This document shows positions 25,766 through 37,200 of a stretch of DNA of 64,000 bases, one piece after another; positions within the stretch are counted from its first letter, which is position 1; each line of letters opens with the position of its first letter. A program made the translations under genes and the position numbers. A model generated the notes under the pieces. The model ran no database searches. It saw only the letters and a program-made list of their open reading frames with translations, and was not told the origin of the DNA. Location: assembly GCA_026724425.1 (NCBI GenBank), contig JAIUCV010000007.1, positions 23,201,138-23,265,137 on the forward strand, written 5' to 3'. This DNA is from Erythrophleum ivorense (lineage: Eukaryota; Streptophyta; Magnoliopsida; Fabales; Fabaceae).

Positions 25766-26745
25766 CCTTTCAAAACCCTCATTTCTCTTAAGTTTTCATC
25801 AAGCTAAGATCTCCTCTTCCTTTTCTCTTTCTAGACCGAAATAAGAAAGGGAAAGAATCGAAGGAAAATGTAAGTATTTCATATCAACTCACACCTTATT
25901 TGAAAGCTCTTGCAATGGCAATTCTTGTGGTATGGTTGGTTATTCCAAAGCTTTAATTTTCTTTATAAGGTTAGTGACAAACTTCATCTTTCAAGAAGCT
26001 AAGACTACAATTAGAAAGAACATGAAGAGTAGAGTAAGGTTACTAACTACCATAATGTGAAATTTTACACGTATGTTTACCTATTTAGCTTCCTTTTTCT
26101 TCTCTCTCTTCCTCTTCTTCATCATGACATAACTACTAGTTTTAAAGCAAAATTAGGTTGATGAACTAGAAGGGAGATGGTGCAAACAAGATGAAAAGGT
26201 GTGGAAAAGATATTTTGACTTTTTCTCATAATTACACATTTGCCATTACATTGTGACTGCCTTATTTGAGTTCGTTTTAAATCCTTTTTTAGAACCACTT
26301 TTTTCATATGAAAATTGAGGCTCTCAACTTTATTAAAAATATTTACTTTGAAATTTTTGAAATTTAAGATCATACTGAACAGTTTAGTCAAATTTACTAT
26401 CAACCAACGCCCTAAATCGTGCACCAGAAAGGTTTTAACCATTCTAATGGTGCCTATAGTTTTCAAAGCCTCTAAAAACCCTAGTGAGCTTATCTTTGGC
26501 ATTTAAAACCCTTTCCTTTAAGTTTCTTAAGTTTTTCTTGAAATTATAATTTTGTCACTGGCACATTGATTTTTTTCGTTTAAGCATTCTGGCTTTGGTT
26601 TTAAGTTATCCAAGGCTTCATAACCTTATCTCTTTATGCTATAATTAATATTTAACCTTGAGTTATCCTTAATTCATTTTGTGTTAAAGTCCTATCTCAT
26701 TATCTTATTGGTCCTAGTTCAATTTCAAAAGAATTACATATTACA
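25766..26745 (-). repeat. A' LTR, 5' part (continuation after the solo LTR)
   Basis: Starts with the duplicated CCTTT and ends with ACATATTACA at 26745, the minus-strand 5' terminus of the A/A' LTR. It matches 12400-13374. Confidence 0.6.
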
Positions 26746-26950
26746 ATCATCGGTTTGGCCGAGTTAGATATTGGACTAGTGAGTACTAGACTCGATTTTA
26801 CATTATATGTCTTTTTCTAAGCCTTGTGCTTGAGCTCAACCTAGTTTGATCTAGTACCAAGCTAGGCTAGACTAGTTTCTTGAGTTAGTTAGTCCACTTT
26901 CTTTTTAAAATGTTTGGTAAAAATTATACAATAATACCCAAAATTTCTTA
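26746..26950. other. Unassigned spacer
   Basis: About 200 bp with no match to the LTR families that I can see. It contains repeated CTAG-rich words (GACTAGTGAGTACTAGACTC, GATCTAGTACC, GGCTAGACTAG). It could be a scrap of another transposon; no gene is visible. Confidence 0.3.
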
Positions 26951-27268
26951 TAAATTCTTGTGAAATTACATTTTGCGCCTAAAAAAAATTTCCATATAAG
27001 TCTATATAAAATAATTCTTTTCAAAATGAGGTCCCCTGAATAGAAGGATTTGAGGCCAAATAAAATTAAAACAATAATATAAAAAATTAAAAATGAGGAT
27101 TTGAGGTTTGAGTTGCCTAAAAAATTGAGCCAGAAGAGCTAGAAAAACTTTTGCAAAAGAATGTGGGGCAATTTTGTAATTTCTATAAAATTTGGAAAAC
27201 TCATAGGAGAGCTTTTTAGGATTCTTAGAGGCCTTAAAAACTATGAGAATCCTGGGAATAATTGAAAC
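26951..27268 (+). repeat. Family A LTR fragment (plus orientation)
   Basis: Resembles the first ~300 bp of family A LTRs without the terminus (AATGAGGTCCCCTGAATAG at about 27025 compares with the region at 27345). It sits immediately in front of another LTR start, giving two LTR beginnings in tandem. Confidence 0.5.
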
Positions 27269-27962
27269 TATAACATCTAGTTCCTCCGTAAATGCGAGAA
27301 ACGTAATGTCTAATTTCTCAGTAAATATACGAAACACACTGGATATAAAAGGAAGTCTCCCAGATAGAATGATTTGAGGTCCAATAAAATTTAGATAGCA
27401 ACTTAGACCTTAAACAATGAGGATCCAAGGCTAGAGGTGCCTGAAAACAGAGCTAGAATAACCAGATGAAATTCAACGAAGATGCAATGACATTTTTGTA
27501 ATTTCAGGCACTTTTTGAAAAAATCATAGGAAAAATTTTTAAATAGAAAAATATGAGTTTCCTAGGGTTCTCAAAGGCTTTAAAAACTATAGGAATCCAT
27601 AGAACAGTTAAAATCCCTCTAGTTTACATTTTAGAACATCGGTGAACCCAAACTTTGATCCTTTCATTCGGGAAGGTTTTAGATCTGATTTGAATGATTC
27701 TAAAGGGATTTTATAAGTTATAGAAACTAAATTTTATGATGGAAAAGATGGTTCTCAAAAAGGAGTTGAAATGAGCTAAAAACAAAAAAGCCAAGAATGA
27801 AGGGCAAAATTAGAATTTTGAAATGTCTTAAATGGGTCTCTAGCCTATATATAGCACGCCCCACTTCTTCCATCTGCCTTGGCCAACTTTCCTCTGTACT
27901 AAATAGAACCCTAAGCTTCTTGAAGTGGTGCACTAAGAGGGAGGAAGAAGGGAAGAGAAAAC
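27269..27962 (+). repeat. Family A LTR, 5' part, interrupted by a solo LTR
   Basis: Starts with TATAACATCT, a decayed TGTAACATCC, and includes the TATATATA promoter at 27846. The last 5 bases AAAAC (27958-27962) are the target duplication of the solo LTR that follows. It resumes at 31563. Confidence 0.7.
27846..27852 (+). promoter_or_regulatory. Candidate TATA box of family A LTR
   Basis: TATATAT about 577 bp from the LTR start, followed by a C-rich stretch, in the same place as in the LTRs at 14190 and 47015. Confidence 0.45.
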
Positions 27963-28249
27963 TGTAACACCATATATTTCTAACTTGCTTTCTATCATTT
28001 CTAGGTTTCCCATGATGAATTGCACAAAAAGGAATGGAAGATGGCATTAAAATAATGTCTTATTTCGCGTTGCGTAGCGTATGAAAATTCCATTCGGTGT
28101 CACGCAAACCATATGAGTTCATACATCACATTCTCATATTTAATTACATACATAAAACTCATTTACATCACCAAAGTTGGCCCACAACTCATGGAAACCG
28201 AAATGGAACCTAGAATATGGAGGTTTATTTTCGGCCAGATTTGGCCCCT

Positions 28250-29000
28250 TTCTGGCACAATTTCGAAAAATCATAACTAATTATAGAAAAATAAAAATCA
28301 CACATTCTTGGCCATTCTGGAAAGCTACGGATGTCTACTTCACAGTAAAAATATGTACAGACCATAAAACCCATCACAGAGGGCGTTTGACATCCAAAAA
28401 TGTCCAGGGATCAAACTGCCTCCTGATGCTGTCACAGATTCTGCAGCAAACTTTGAAAATATCCAATTAATTCCAAAAAACTCCAATACATGTAAATGAT
28501 ACCAATATGGAAAGCTGTGGATGTTATCTAGAGGATAAAAATACTTTCAGACCAGTTCAGGTACCCAAAGTCTCGAAATTCAATAGAACAGTACATCAAG
28601 TCGGGTAAGGGTCCTGATACTGGACAGAATGTTCAAAAATTCATATCTCCCTCTCTAGAACTCCAAATGAGGTGATTCCAGTTGGAACAAGTCACTGTGA
28701 ATGCCTAGTTTTTCTATATGAAATTTCGTGGCAATTGGACATCGTTTGCCCCATGAGTGACAGAATTCAATTTCGGACCAGTGCTACAGTACCAAGGACC
28801 AAAACCAGAAAATTTTCCAATTTCAACAATTCGCTAAATATTCCACAGACCTCCAAAAATTACCAACTTTAGCTTCTCAAAAAGCTCTCAATAAGCTCTA
28901 GATGCATGTCAAATTTCAGGTCAAGAAGAGTTCATTTGGACAAAAAGTGACATAGCCTCATGAAATGGTCATTTTTGCTTCCTACCAAGAGTCACTTTGC
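28250..29000 (-). repeat. Diverged ~190-bp tandem subrepeats in LTR A
   Basis: Four phrases of the form (C)AATTTCAAAAATTCAT...A(A/C)CTCCAAA begin near 28255, 28452, 28632 and 28826, spaced about 180-197 bp. The first two also share GGAAAGCT..GGATGT further on. The same series is seen in other copies (2940-3620, 38890-39490, 17020-17640 in plus orientation). This indicates old internal tandem duplication in the LTR. Confidence 0.55.
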
Positions 29001-29393
29001 ACCAAATGGCCTCTTCTTGAATTTGGCACCCCTTCAGCAAGTTTCAAAGCACAAATATGACCTGTAGAGGCTGCCCAAGTGATCCCAAACCTCATGCAAC
29101 TCATTTTGGTCTCCCAACATCTATTTATGCATAGTTACATCAAGCCATCCAAAAGCCAATTTGCACAATACTAGAGATTTAGTGTCATATAAAGTGTACA
29201 TCATATTCATACATCATTTTACACTTGTCCATGGTCTTACATCACAAAAAGATTACATACATCATTACTTTGACATTTAACCACCATTTAAAGTACATAA
29301 TAGACCAAAACAAAGAGGTTCAATGTCCTTGACTTGCATCTCCTTGACTTGGAACACCACCTAGACAATTCAAGGATGAAGGGGAAAGGGGGG

Positions 29394-29412
29394 TGAGATT
29401 CCAAGAATCTCA
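29394..29412 (-). promoter_or_regulatory. Conserved LTR hairpin
   Basis: TGAGATTCCAAGAATCTCA, an 8-bp perfect stem with loop CAA, next to a G-rich run. It is the same site as at 4095-4113 and 40042-40061. Confidence 0.45.
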
Positions 29413-29539
29413 ATAGCTCACACACCCATTCACACCACATTCGAGGCATACATATACCAAATGTATAACCATACAAGCATAAAGTGTGCAATAAATTCCA
29501 TTCCATGCCACATTCACATGTCAAGATTACTTTCATGCC

Positions 29540-29722
29540 CTAGGGACTTTTGGTTTAGCCTCACCCCATTTCTAGGCCTTTTGGATTTACCTCACTCTTG
29601 GTCTAGGGACTTTTGACTTTGCCTCACCCATTCAAGGGACTTTTGGCCTTGTCTCACCCATGCCATGAGACTTTTGGCATCTCCTCACCTTCATTAAGGG
29701 ACTTTTGGCATCACCTCACCCT
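29540..29722 (-). repeat. ~31-bp minisatellite of LTR A (six units)
   Basis: Six units of the form GGGACTTTTGGCxTxxCCTCACCC, 28-33 bp each. Homologous arrays lie at about 4240-4370, 8990-9115, 40171-40296, 46890-47014 and 52530-52690 (minus) and 16080-16265 and 55315-55510 (plus). Unit number varies between copies. Confidence 0.75.
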
Positions 29723-31562
29723 TATGGGCTCTTTCCATAACCATAGTCATTCAAGACAACACATTGGTACCAATGCACAACAAGGATCAAGTGGCATGTT
29801 ATCAAGCATCAAGAATGCATGCAAGCACACTAAGACATACATATGCACACAAGAATGCAAAGAGAATGAGGTGGAGAGCTACCTTTTTATGTATGCAAGC
29901 TCACTTTGCAATTTCCTTCCCCTCCTTGGTTTCACAAGAGCACTTAGGTGGAGTAGGGTTCTCTTGGCCTAGACATTACAAACATCACACAATTACACAT
30001 TTGAAGCAAGCCAAGACATTAAACTAAAGCTTATTACACACTTGGCTCCAAAATAGACATATTGGTTCCATAAATGGCCTATTGAAGCAACTCATATTAT
30101 TCAAGTGCTAAGCTCCATTCTCTTGTTCTTTCTAAACTTCTTGGACTCATTTAAGGTCCTTGGAGCCATCACACATTCAATTGCACAATTGGAAAACCAA
30201 GTTGCTTCACAAAGCACCATTATGGACACCATTAGGCCATCTCCCAATCTATGGCTCCTAAATTTTTCCCAATGGTTTCTCCCATCTTCTAACATCATAT
30301 AAAGTCCCAAAACAAGGCTAGAACAAATTAAAACATCCCCTAACCTAATGAACCTAGCTTGGCCGAAATATGCACCATAATGGAGGTTCATAGACTTTGT
30401 AATTTTTCCTTGATGGGAGAGCCACTTGGGAGGCTTTCTAAAGGTCTTAGGAGTTCAAGGAAACATTCAAATAGCCAAGGAAACATTCACACAAAATCAG
30501 ATTTTGCAAAACCCTAGAAAACACTACACTTTTCTAACTTGTTTTCTATTGGTTTTTCTTGGAATTTCTTGCCATATGCCATCTCCCCATGGCCTAAAAC
30601 CCTTGTTCCCTCCTTGTATTTGGACAGAATATCCTCCCCTCCTTTGGTTCTGTTCTTGGCTGAAATACACACAAAGAGAGGGGGAAGAGAAGATGCAACA
30701 AAAAGCAAAGATTACCTATGGTTCAAGTGAGCTTTCAAGTGTCTTTCTCCTTCATTCTCTTCTCTTTAGCAAATTCGAAATTCTCCCCTTAGGTCTGGGT
30801 CAAAAACAGAACCAAATATTCAAAAAATCCATGGAAAGAAAGGAGGAAGAGAGGAAAACAAGATTGGAGGAAGATGGAACAAGAAATCTCATGAAATTAC
30901 CTAGTTTCTCCTTGGCTTTCTTCCTCTTTTTCTCCTCCCTTTGGTGTGCCTAAGAGAGCTGAAGATTTCTGTATTTTGGGCAGAATGGGTCGTGCTCATT
31001 AAAGAGGATAAGAAGGGAGAAAAGTGTGGAACATTCAAGAAACCATAAATTCCAATTTTGCCCTTCCGTAATGGCAAGTTCGTTTCGGCTTCGTTTTAGC
31101 TCCTATTTGAGAACCGTCTTTTCCATCATAAAATTTAGGTTTCCAATTTAATAAAATGCCTTTGAAATCACTCAAATTGGAGTTAAAACCATTCCGAACG
31201 AATCGGTCAAAGTTCGGGTCAACCGACGTTGGAAAGAGTACACCGGAGGGGCTTTACCAGTCCCGGGGCTTCCCATGGTTTTTGGGGCCTCTGAGAACCT
31301 TGGGCAACTCAAAATTTTCATTTAAAAAGCCCTCCTAGGTGTTTTTCCAAAATTACACTTATTTACGAAAATACCACTGGCCTTTCGACAATTTTTTTGA
31401 ATCGCTCCGACCCTAGTTTTTGGGCAACTCAAGGCTCAAATCCTCATTTTCTATTATTTAAAATTTTACTCAAATTTTATTTGACCTTGAATCACTCATC
31501 TCAAGGGACTTGCTTTTCAAATCGGCCCGTTCTAGTGATTGGACAATGTACTGGGCGTTACA

Positions 31563-32720
31563 AAAACCAAGCAAACAGGTAAGAAAATCCATGGTTTTTC
31601 ATGCTTCTTCCTTCACCAATCTTGTTCTCCTCCTTCTCCTATCTATTTCTATGATTTTGATGATTGATTTGAAGATGATTTATGGATGGTTTAGTGAGGA
31701 GAGGATAGAAATTGAAGGAGATACAATAAGCAAGTGAAAGAACTCTTGAAAAGCATTGAAACAAGGTAAGAATCACAGCTTTTCTTTGCATCTTCTTGTT
31801 GTTCTCCATGGGAGCATGTTCGACCAACTTAAAGCCCACTCTCTAGGGAATGATTTCAAGCTAAAACAAGGTAGAGCCAAGGGTTTTCAAGCATGAGGAA
31901 TAAGAATATGCAATTAGATTCAAACAAAAAGCTTTAGAATTCAAGTTGTATAACTTAGGGTTTTTATTGCACCTAACAATTCTTAAAGCTCTCCAAGGAT
32001 AGTTTAACTTATATAAGAGTATTTATGAGATCCTAAGACATTTAGAAAGTTTCACAAGTGCCAATTCCCTAAGAGAAAGCAAGTAAACTCCATGGGTGCA
32101 CAATGCTCTTCATGTCTTGGCCTAACCCACTTCATGCACCTAAGGAGTGTTTTAATTTATGCTAAGCCTAAAATGGGACTAAATATGATGGAATAACATT
32201 AATGGAAGCCTTGGAAAAAATTTAGAAGCCATGAAATGTGAGATGGAGGTATAGGCTCCATAATGTAACATTAGAAAGTTGCTGATAGTTAGGCTCCTTA
32301 AAATGAATGTGTAATGACTCCAAGAAGTCTAAAGGGAGTCAAGAGACCTATATTGAATGAGAAATAGGAGCTAAGATCATAAATTCTCATAGTTGCTTTA
32401 TAAGGTCTTGTATGGAAGCATAATGGAGCCATAGAACAAAGTACTTTCATATAGAGTGTGTATGATGCCAAAGCTTGTTTTCATAAATGATCTATATCTC
32501 TTTTGATGTGTCTAGGCTAAAAGAACCAAGGGCCACCTAATTTCAAGGCTTGGCCAAGAAAGGGGAAGAAAAATTCCAGGTGGAAAGTGTTGTATAATTG
32601 CTTCAAGGTAGCTCTCTAACATTTCTCGCATGCATGGCTTGCATGTTTGCTTGTCCTTGAGTGCTTGTATGTATGTTTATGCCATGAGAAATGTTTCTAG
32701 TTATTGCCTATTGATAAGCA
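31563..32720 (+). repeat. Family A LTR, middle part (continuation after the solo LTR)
   Basis: Starts with the duplicated AAAAC and continues the LTR begun at 27269. It follows the order seen in 14890-16020 and is lost near 32720, where unrelated sequence begins. The LTR 3' part is missing. Confidence 0.6.
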
Positions 32721-34270
32721 TGATTTTTATATGTTTTAATTCTCCTAACTTAAGCATTTAAGTGAGTAAATATGGCTTGAGGAGTTTAATTAGGTAAAAT
32801 TTGATGTTATTACCATTTGTGCACTCAAGGAAATTATTTAAAAGATTTTAGAATTTTAATACATACATTTCTTTAAATGATTTTGTGAATTTTTCTATTG
32901 AATTGTTCTTACTATTTGTGCAGATTTTTTTTTTTGTTGGGCAATAGGAATTTTAAGGATAGAAATTAATTTGGAAAATGATTGAAGCTTCAAGATTGAA
33001 TCAAGAGCTAAACTACATGAAGGAAGCTATACTTTGCAACTAGAAAGAAGGATTTTTGGATGGAAGAGGCTGCATCATTCATGGTTTCTTTTTCATGCAT
33101 ATTCCACGTAGCACATCAAGGCATCAGATTTCTTATTGCTTCTTCATTTATACATTTACACGTAGCTACATGCAATTGCTACACATAACACATATGCAGC
33201 CACATCTTCATGAATTTCAACCATTACACTCTTCTCAACATCACTCAGTCACACTTTCAGCTTCATATTAACACACACATGCATCCATACAATTGGTTTC
33301 TGCTTGAGGGAAATATGGAGCACATTCAGCATAACACATACACACATAGCATTCATTCTATGGTTCCAGCTCATGTTAAACATGTCACACAAGCTTCCAC
33401 ATCATACACACATCAACTCACATGGATGATGCCTTGTTTTGATGAGAAGCAGGATGCAACTAGCCATGGGTTCAAGAGAAACAGGACGTGAGGTTTGCAT
33501 GAATTGGGTTTGTATGGTTGGGAGTAGAACAAACATGCCAAAGGAGCCTCTCATTAACACACATGTTACAAGTTTGAAAGAACAAAGAAGGCAAAGCAGG
33601 GAAGCAGAAATAACGTGGAAGAACCACACATGGGAAAAACCAAATAACGCATGAGAAGAGAGCTGCAAACCACATGAGTAAGATGTGGAAGAAGCAAAGA
33701 GCAAAACATGGAGAAAAAGCACATGAGGAGCACCACCATGTTTTTACGTAGAGAAGAGCTGCAGAATGTGTGAAGAGAAGAAACAAACGGACTGAATGAG
33801 GCATTAAGAAGCACACTCGAATAGAAGTGGAGCAACACGAATGAATAAAGCTGAGAGAACAAACACCACAGTCCTGATGCAGCAACGGGAGAGCTTCACG
33901 TTAACATACACAAAGTAGCTGGATGGGTACTATACATATAAACACATGAGTCTGGTGGAAGATGATTATTATATTCACAATGGGGCCCACATATGCACAA
34001 GAGGAAGCATGCGGTATTGGCTAAATGGAAGAAATACATGGGAATGAATTTTTTAAAAAAAGGAAGTGTGACACACAAAAAGGAGAAGTTGAGCACGTGA
34101 AAAATAAAAGAAAACAAGTGAAGAGATAAAAATACACTCGGGCAGAGGCAAAGGACGCACATCTATCGTATCACACATTCCATTCACTTCATCCAAACCA
34201 TCCACCATGCCATATTCCTCTCCCCGCCATTTTCATCCACTTCCTTTATCTCCTTCCATTCAAATGAAGC
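32721..34270. other. Unrecognised region, possibly part of another LTR element
   Basis: About 1.5 kb unlike LTR families A and B. The first 300 bp are AT-rich with a T12 run at about 32926. From 33050 it is rich in CACATG/CATGAG-type words on both strands. Open frames of 70-137 codons occur on both strands and overlap heavily; they are low-complexity and I do not regard them as genes. Composition recalls the host of the solo LTR at 60355-60728 / 63660-64000 (ACGTGG words, CATGCA-rich). It ends at the break in the chromovirus integrase. Confidence 0.3.
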
Positions 34271-34271
34271 T

Positions 34272-37200
34272 CTAATTCACCTTGTGATTAGCTTGGTCTC
34301 CAATCTCAAACTCTAACGGCCTCCTTCTCTTATCGGCATAGCTTTTCTGCCTACTCTGGGCCGTGAGGAGTCTCTTTCTAATCAACTCTATCTGTCGGGT
34401 GGTCTGGTCCACAATCTCAGGTCCTATTATATTCCTCTCACCTAGCTCAACCCAACACAGAGGGGATCTGCACTTTCTCCCATACAAAGCCTCATAAGGG
34501 GCTATCTGGATACTGGAATGGTAACTATTGTTATAAGCAAACTCTGCTAATGGTAAATACACATCCCAGTTACCCTTCATCTCTAACACACACGCCCTCA
34601 ACATGTCTTCTAAGGTCTGGATGGTCCTCTCAGTTTGACCATCTGTCTGGGGGTGATATGCAGTACTAAACCGCAACCTGGTCCCTAAGGCATGCTGCAA
34701 CGACCTCCAAAAGTTCGACGTGAACCTGGGGTCTCTATCCGAAACTATGCTATTGGGTACTCCATGAAGTCGCACTATCTCTCTGATATACAACTGGGCT
34801 AATCTCTCCAGTGCATAAGTAGCTTTAATAGCTAAAAAGTGTGCAGACTTCGTCAGTCTATCCACAACTACCCAAATAGCATCGTGTCCAGAGGATGTCC
34901 TGGGTAACCCCATCACAAAGTCCATGGCTATACTATCCCACTTCCACTCAGGGATATCTAGAGGTTGCAACAACCCAGCCGGTCTTTGATGTTCTATTTT
35001 CACCCTCTGACACACTAGGCATCTAGCCACATAGGCTGTCACCTCACTTTTCATTCCCGGCCACCAGAAAATCCGTTTCAAATCCTGATACATCTTAGTG
35101 GCACCTGGGTGGATAGTATACTTACTCTTATGTGCCTCTTCTAAAATGCCTTCTCTCAACTCATTTCGACTAGGCACACAGATTCTATCCCGATATACTA
35201 TCATATCATCCTCAGACACCTTAAAATCTGAGGTCTTACCGTGGGAGATCTCACTCCTGATCCGTTTTAGGAACTCATCCTCTCTCTGGGCATCTAAGAT
35301 CTGAGTTCTCAATACATTCTCAATTCGGGTTTCACTTAGATACAATCTACCCGGAACCACCTGGCAAGAGAGGTTCAAGTTTCTGAACTTCTCTAAGAGC
35401 TCTTGCTCTCTAATCATCATATGGGCCACATGGATGGATTTCCTACTCAGGGCATCTGCCACCACATTGGCCTTGCCCGGATGATATTTCAACACATAAT
35501 CATAATCTTTCAGAAACTCCATCCATCTTCTCTGTCTCATATTGAGTTCTTTCTGGTCAAACAGGTATTTCAGACTCTTATGATCACTATAAATCTCTAT
35601 GGTAGCACCATACAAATAGTGTCTCCAGATTTTAAGAGCAAACACTACCGCAGCTAACTCCAGGTCATGTGTGGGATAACTCTCCTCATGAGGCCTCAAC
35701 TGCCTCGAGGTATAAGCCACTACTCTACCCTGCTGCATCAACACACATCCTAACCCCTTGCCCGAAGCATCACAATAAACCACAAATGGTTCACTAGGGT
35801 CAGGGATAATCAGTATAGGGGCAGTGGTCAAACGAAGTTTCAACTCCTGGAAACTCCTCTCACAACTATCATCCCACACAAACGGTGTCTCTTTCCTAGT
35901 TAGCCTCGTCAGTGGTAAGGCCATCGGAGAAAATCCTTGAATAAATCGTCTATAGTACCCTGCCAAACCTAGGAAACTCCTGACCTCGGTGATCGTTCTC
36001 GGTCTATCCCACTGTAACACAGCCTCAACTTTATGGGGATCAACCGCAACCCCATCTCGTGAGATCACATGACCTAAGAATCTCACCTCGGTCAGCCAAA
36101 ACTCACATTTACTAAGTTTGGCGTACAACCTTTTCTCTCTCAAGGTTTCTAGGACTAATCTCAAATGCCTCTCGTGCTCTTCAAAGGATCTAGAGTACAC
36201 TAGGATATCATCAATAAAAACTACCACAAACTGATCTAGATACGGTCTGAATACCCTGTTCATGTAATCCATGAACACAGCAGGCGCATTCGTCAATCCG
36301 AATGGCATCACAAGGAACTCATAGTGCCCATATCGCGTTCTGAAGGCCGTCTTGGAGACGTCTTCAATTCTCACTCTCAACTGGTGGTACCCAGATCTAA
36401 GATCTATTTTAGAAAACACAGATGCCCCAGCCAACTGATCTAACAGATCATCAATCCTAGGGAGAGGATATTTATTCTTGATGGTAACTTTGTTTAACTC
36501 TCTGTAATCTATACACAAACGCAAGCTACCATCCTTCTTTCTCACAAACAACACCGGAGCTCCCCAAGGTGATACACTAGGGCGGATAAACCCTTTCTCT
36601 AACAATTCCTCTATCTGCCTTTTCAACTCTGCAAGCTCGGTGGGAGCCATCCTGTAAGGAGCCTTGGACACCGGTCCAGCCCCAGGCACTATGTCTATAG
36701 GGAACTCTAGTTCTCTCTCAGGGGGTAGACCACTAAAGTCAAACTCTTTAGGGAAAACTTCTGGGAATTCCCTAACAATCGGGATCTCCTCTATCCCTTC
36801 CTCTACCTCAACCCGAATAGAGAAAAAGACTAGAAACCCTTGACATCCACACTCTAAGTGCCTCTCAGCCTGGGTAGTAGTCATAAAGGATAACTCCGCT
36901 CCTACCCTAGGTATGGTCCCACAAGCAGGTAAGGAAATGGTTCGGTGTTCACAATCAAGTACTGCATTATTTGCAGCTAACCAGTTCATACCAACAATCA
37001 TATCAATATCATGGAAAGGCATACAAATCAAATCAATAGTGGTATGGCAATGGTTAAACTGAACAGTGACATTTAAGCAAGTATGGGGAGTAATCACAGG
37101 ACCTCCAGTGGGTATAGTGACAAACAAGTCAAATGGCAAGACACTCACAGTCAGACCCAATCGCCTCACACAATCATAAGATATAAACGAGTGACTAGCA

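Larger units (their letters stand above)
27963..31562 (-). mobile_element. Solo family A LTR with target duplication AAAAC
   Basis: Plus-strand termini are TGTAACACC and GGGCGTTACA, 3600 bp. AAAAC flanks both sides (27958-27962 and 31563-31567), and the host LTR reads through when it is removed. It is a solo LTR in the opposite orientation to its host LTR. It is the best preserved of the full-size family A LTRs: ~190-bp subrepeats, hairpin and minisatellite are all clear. Open frames inside it are on either strand, short, and shared with other LTRs only through nucleotide similarity. Confidence 0.93.

Noticed and set aside
29540..29722. CRISPR-like array
   Set aside because: Units are contiguous with no unique spacers, and homologous arrays sit in many LTRs. 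This is a minisatellite in a plant retroelement.
30426..30953. 175-codon open frame on the plus strand inside the solo LTR
   Set aside because: It is antisense to the LTR, spans purine/pyrimidine-rich leader sequence, and has no intact counterpart in other family A LTRs.
33402..33885. Overlapping open frames of 98-137 codons on both strands
   Set aside because: Several frames are open at once in a CATG/CACA-biased sequence. The peptides are Ser/Phe/Leu or His-rich without motifs, so openness follows from base composition.
35098..35657. Plus-strand open frames opposite pol
   Set aside because: Shadow frames on the strand opposite the chromovirus polyprotein.
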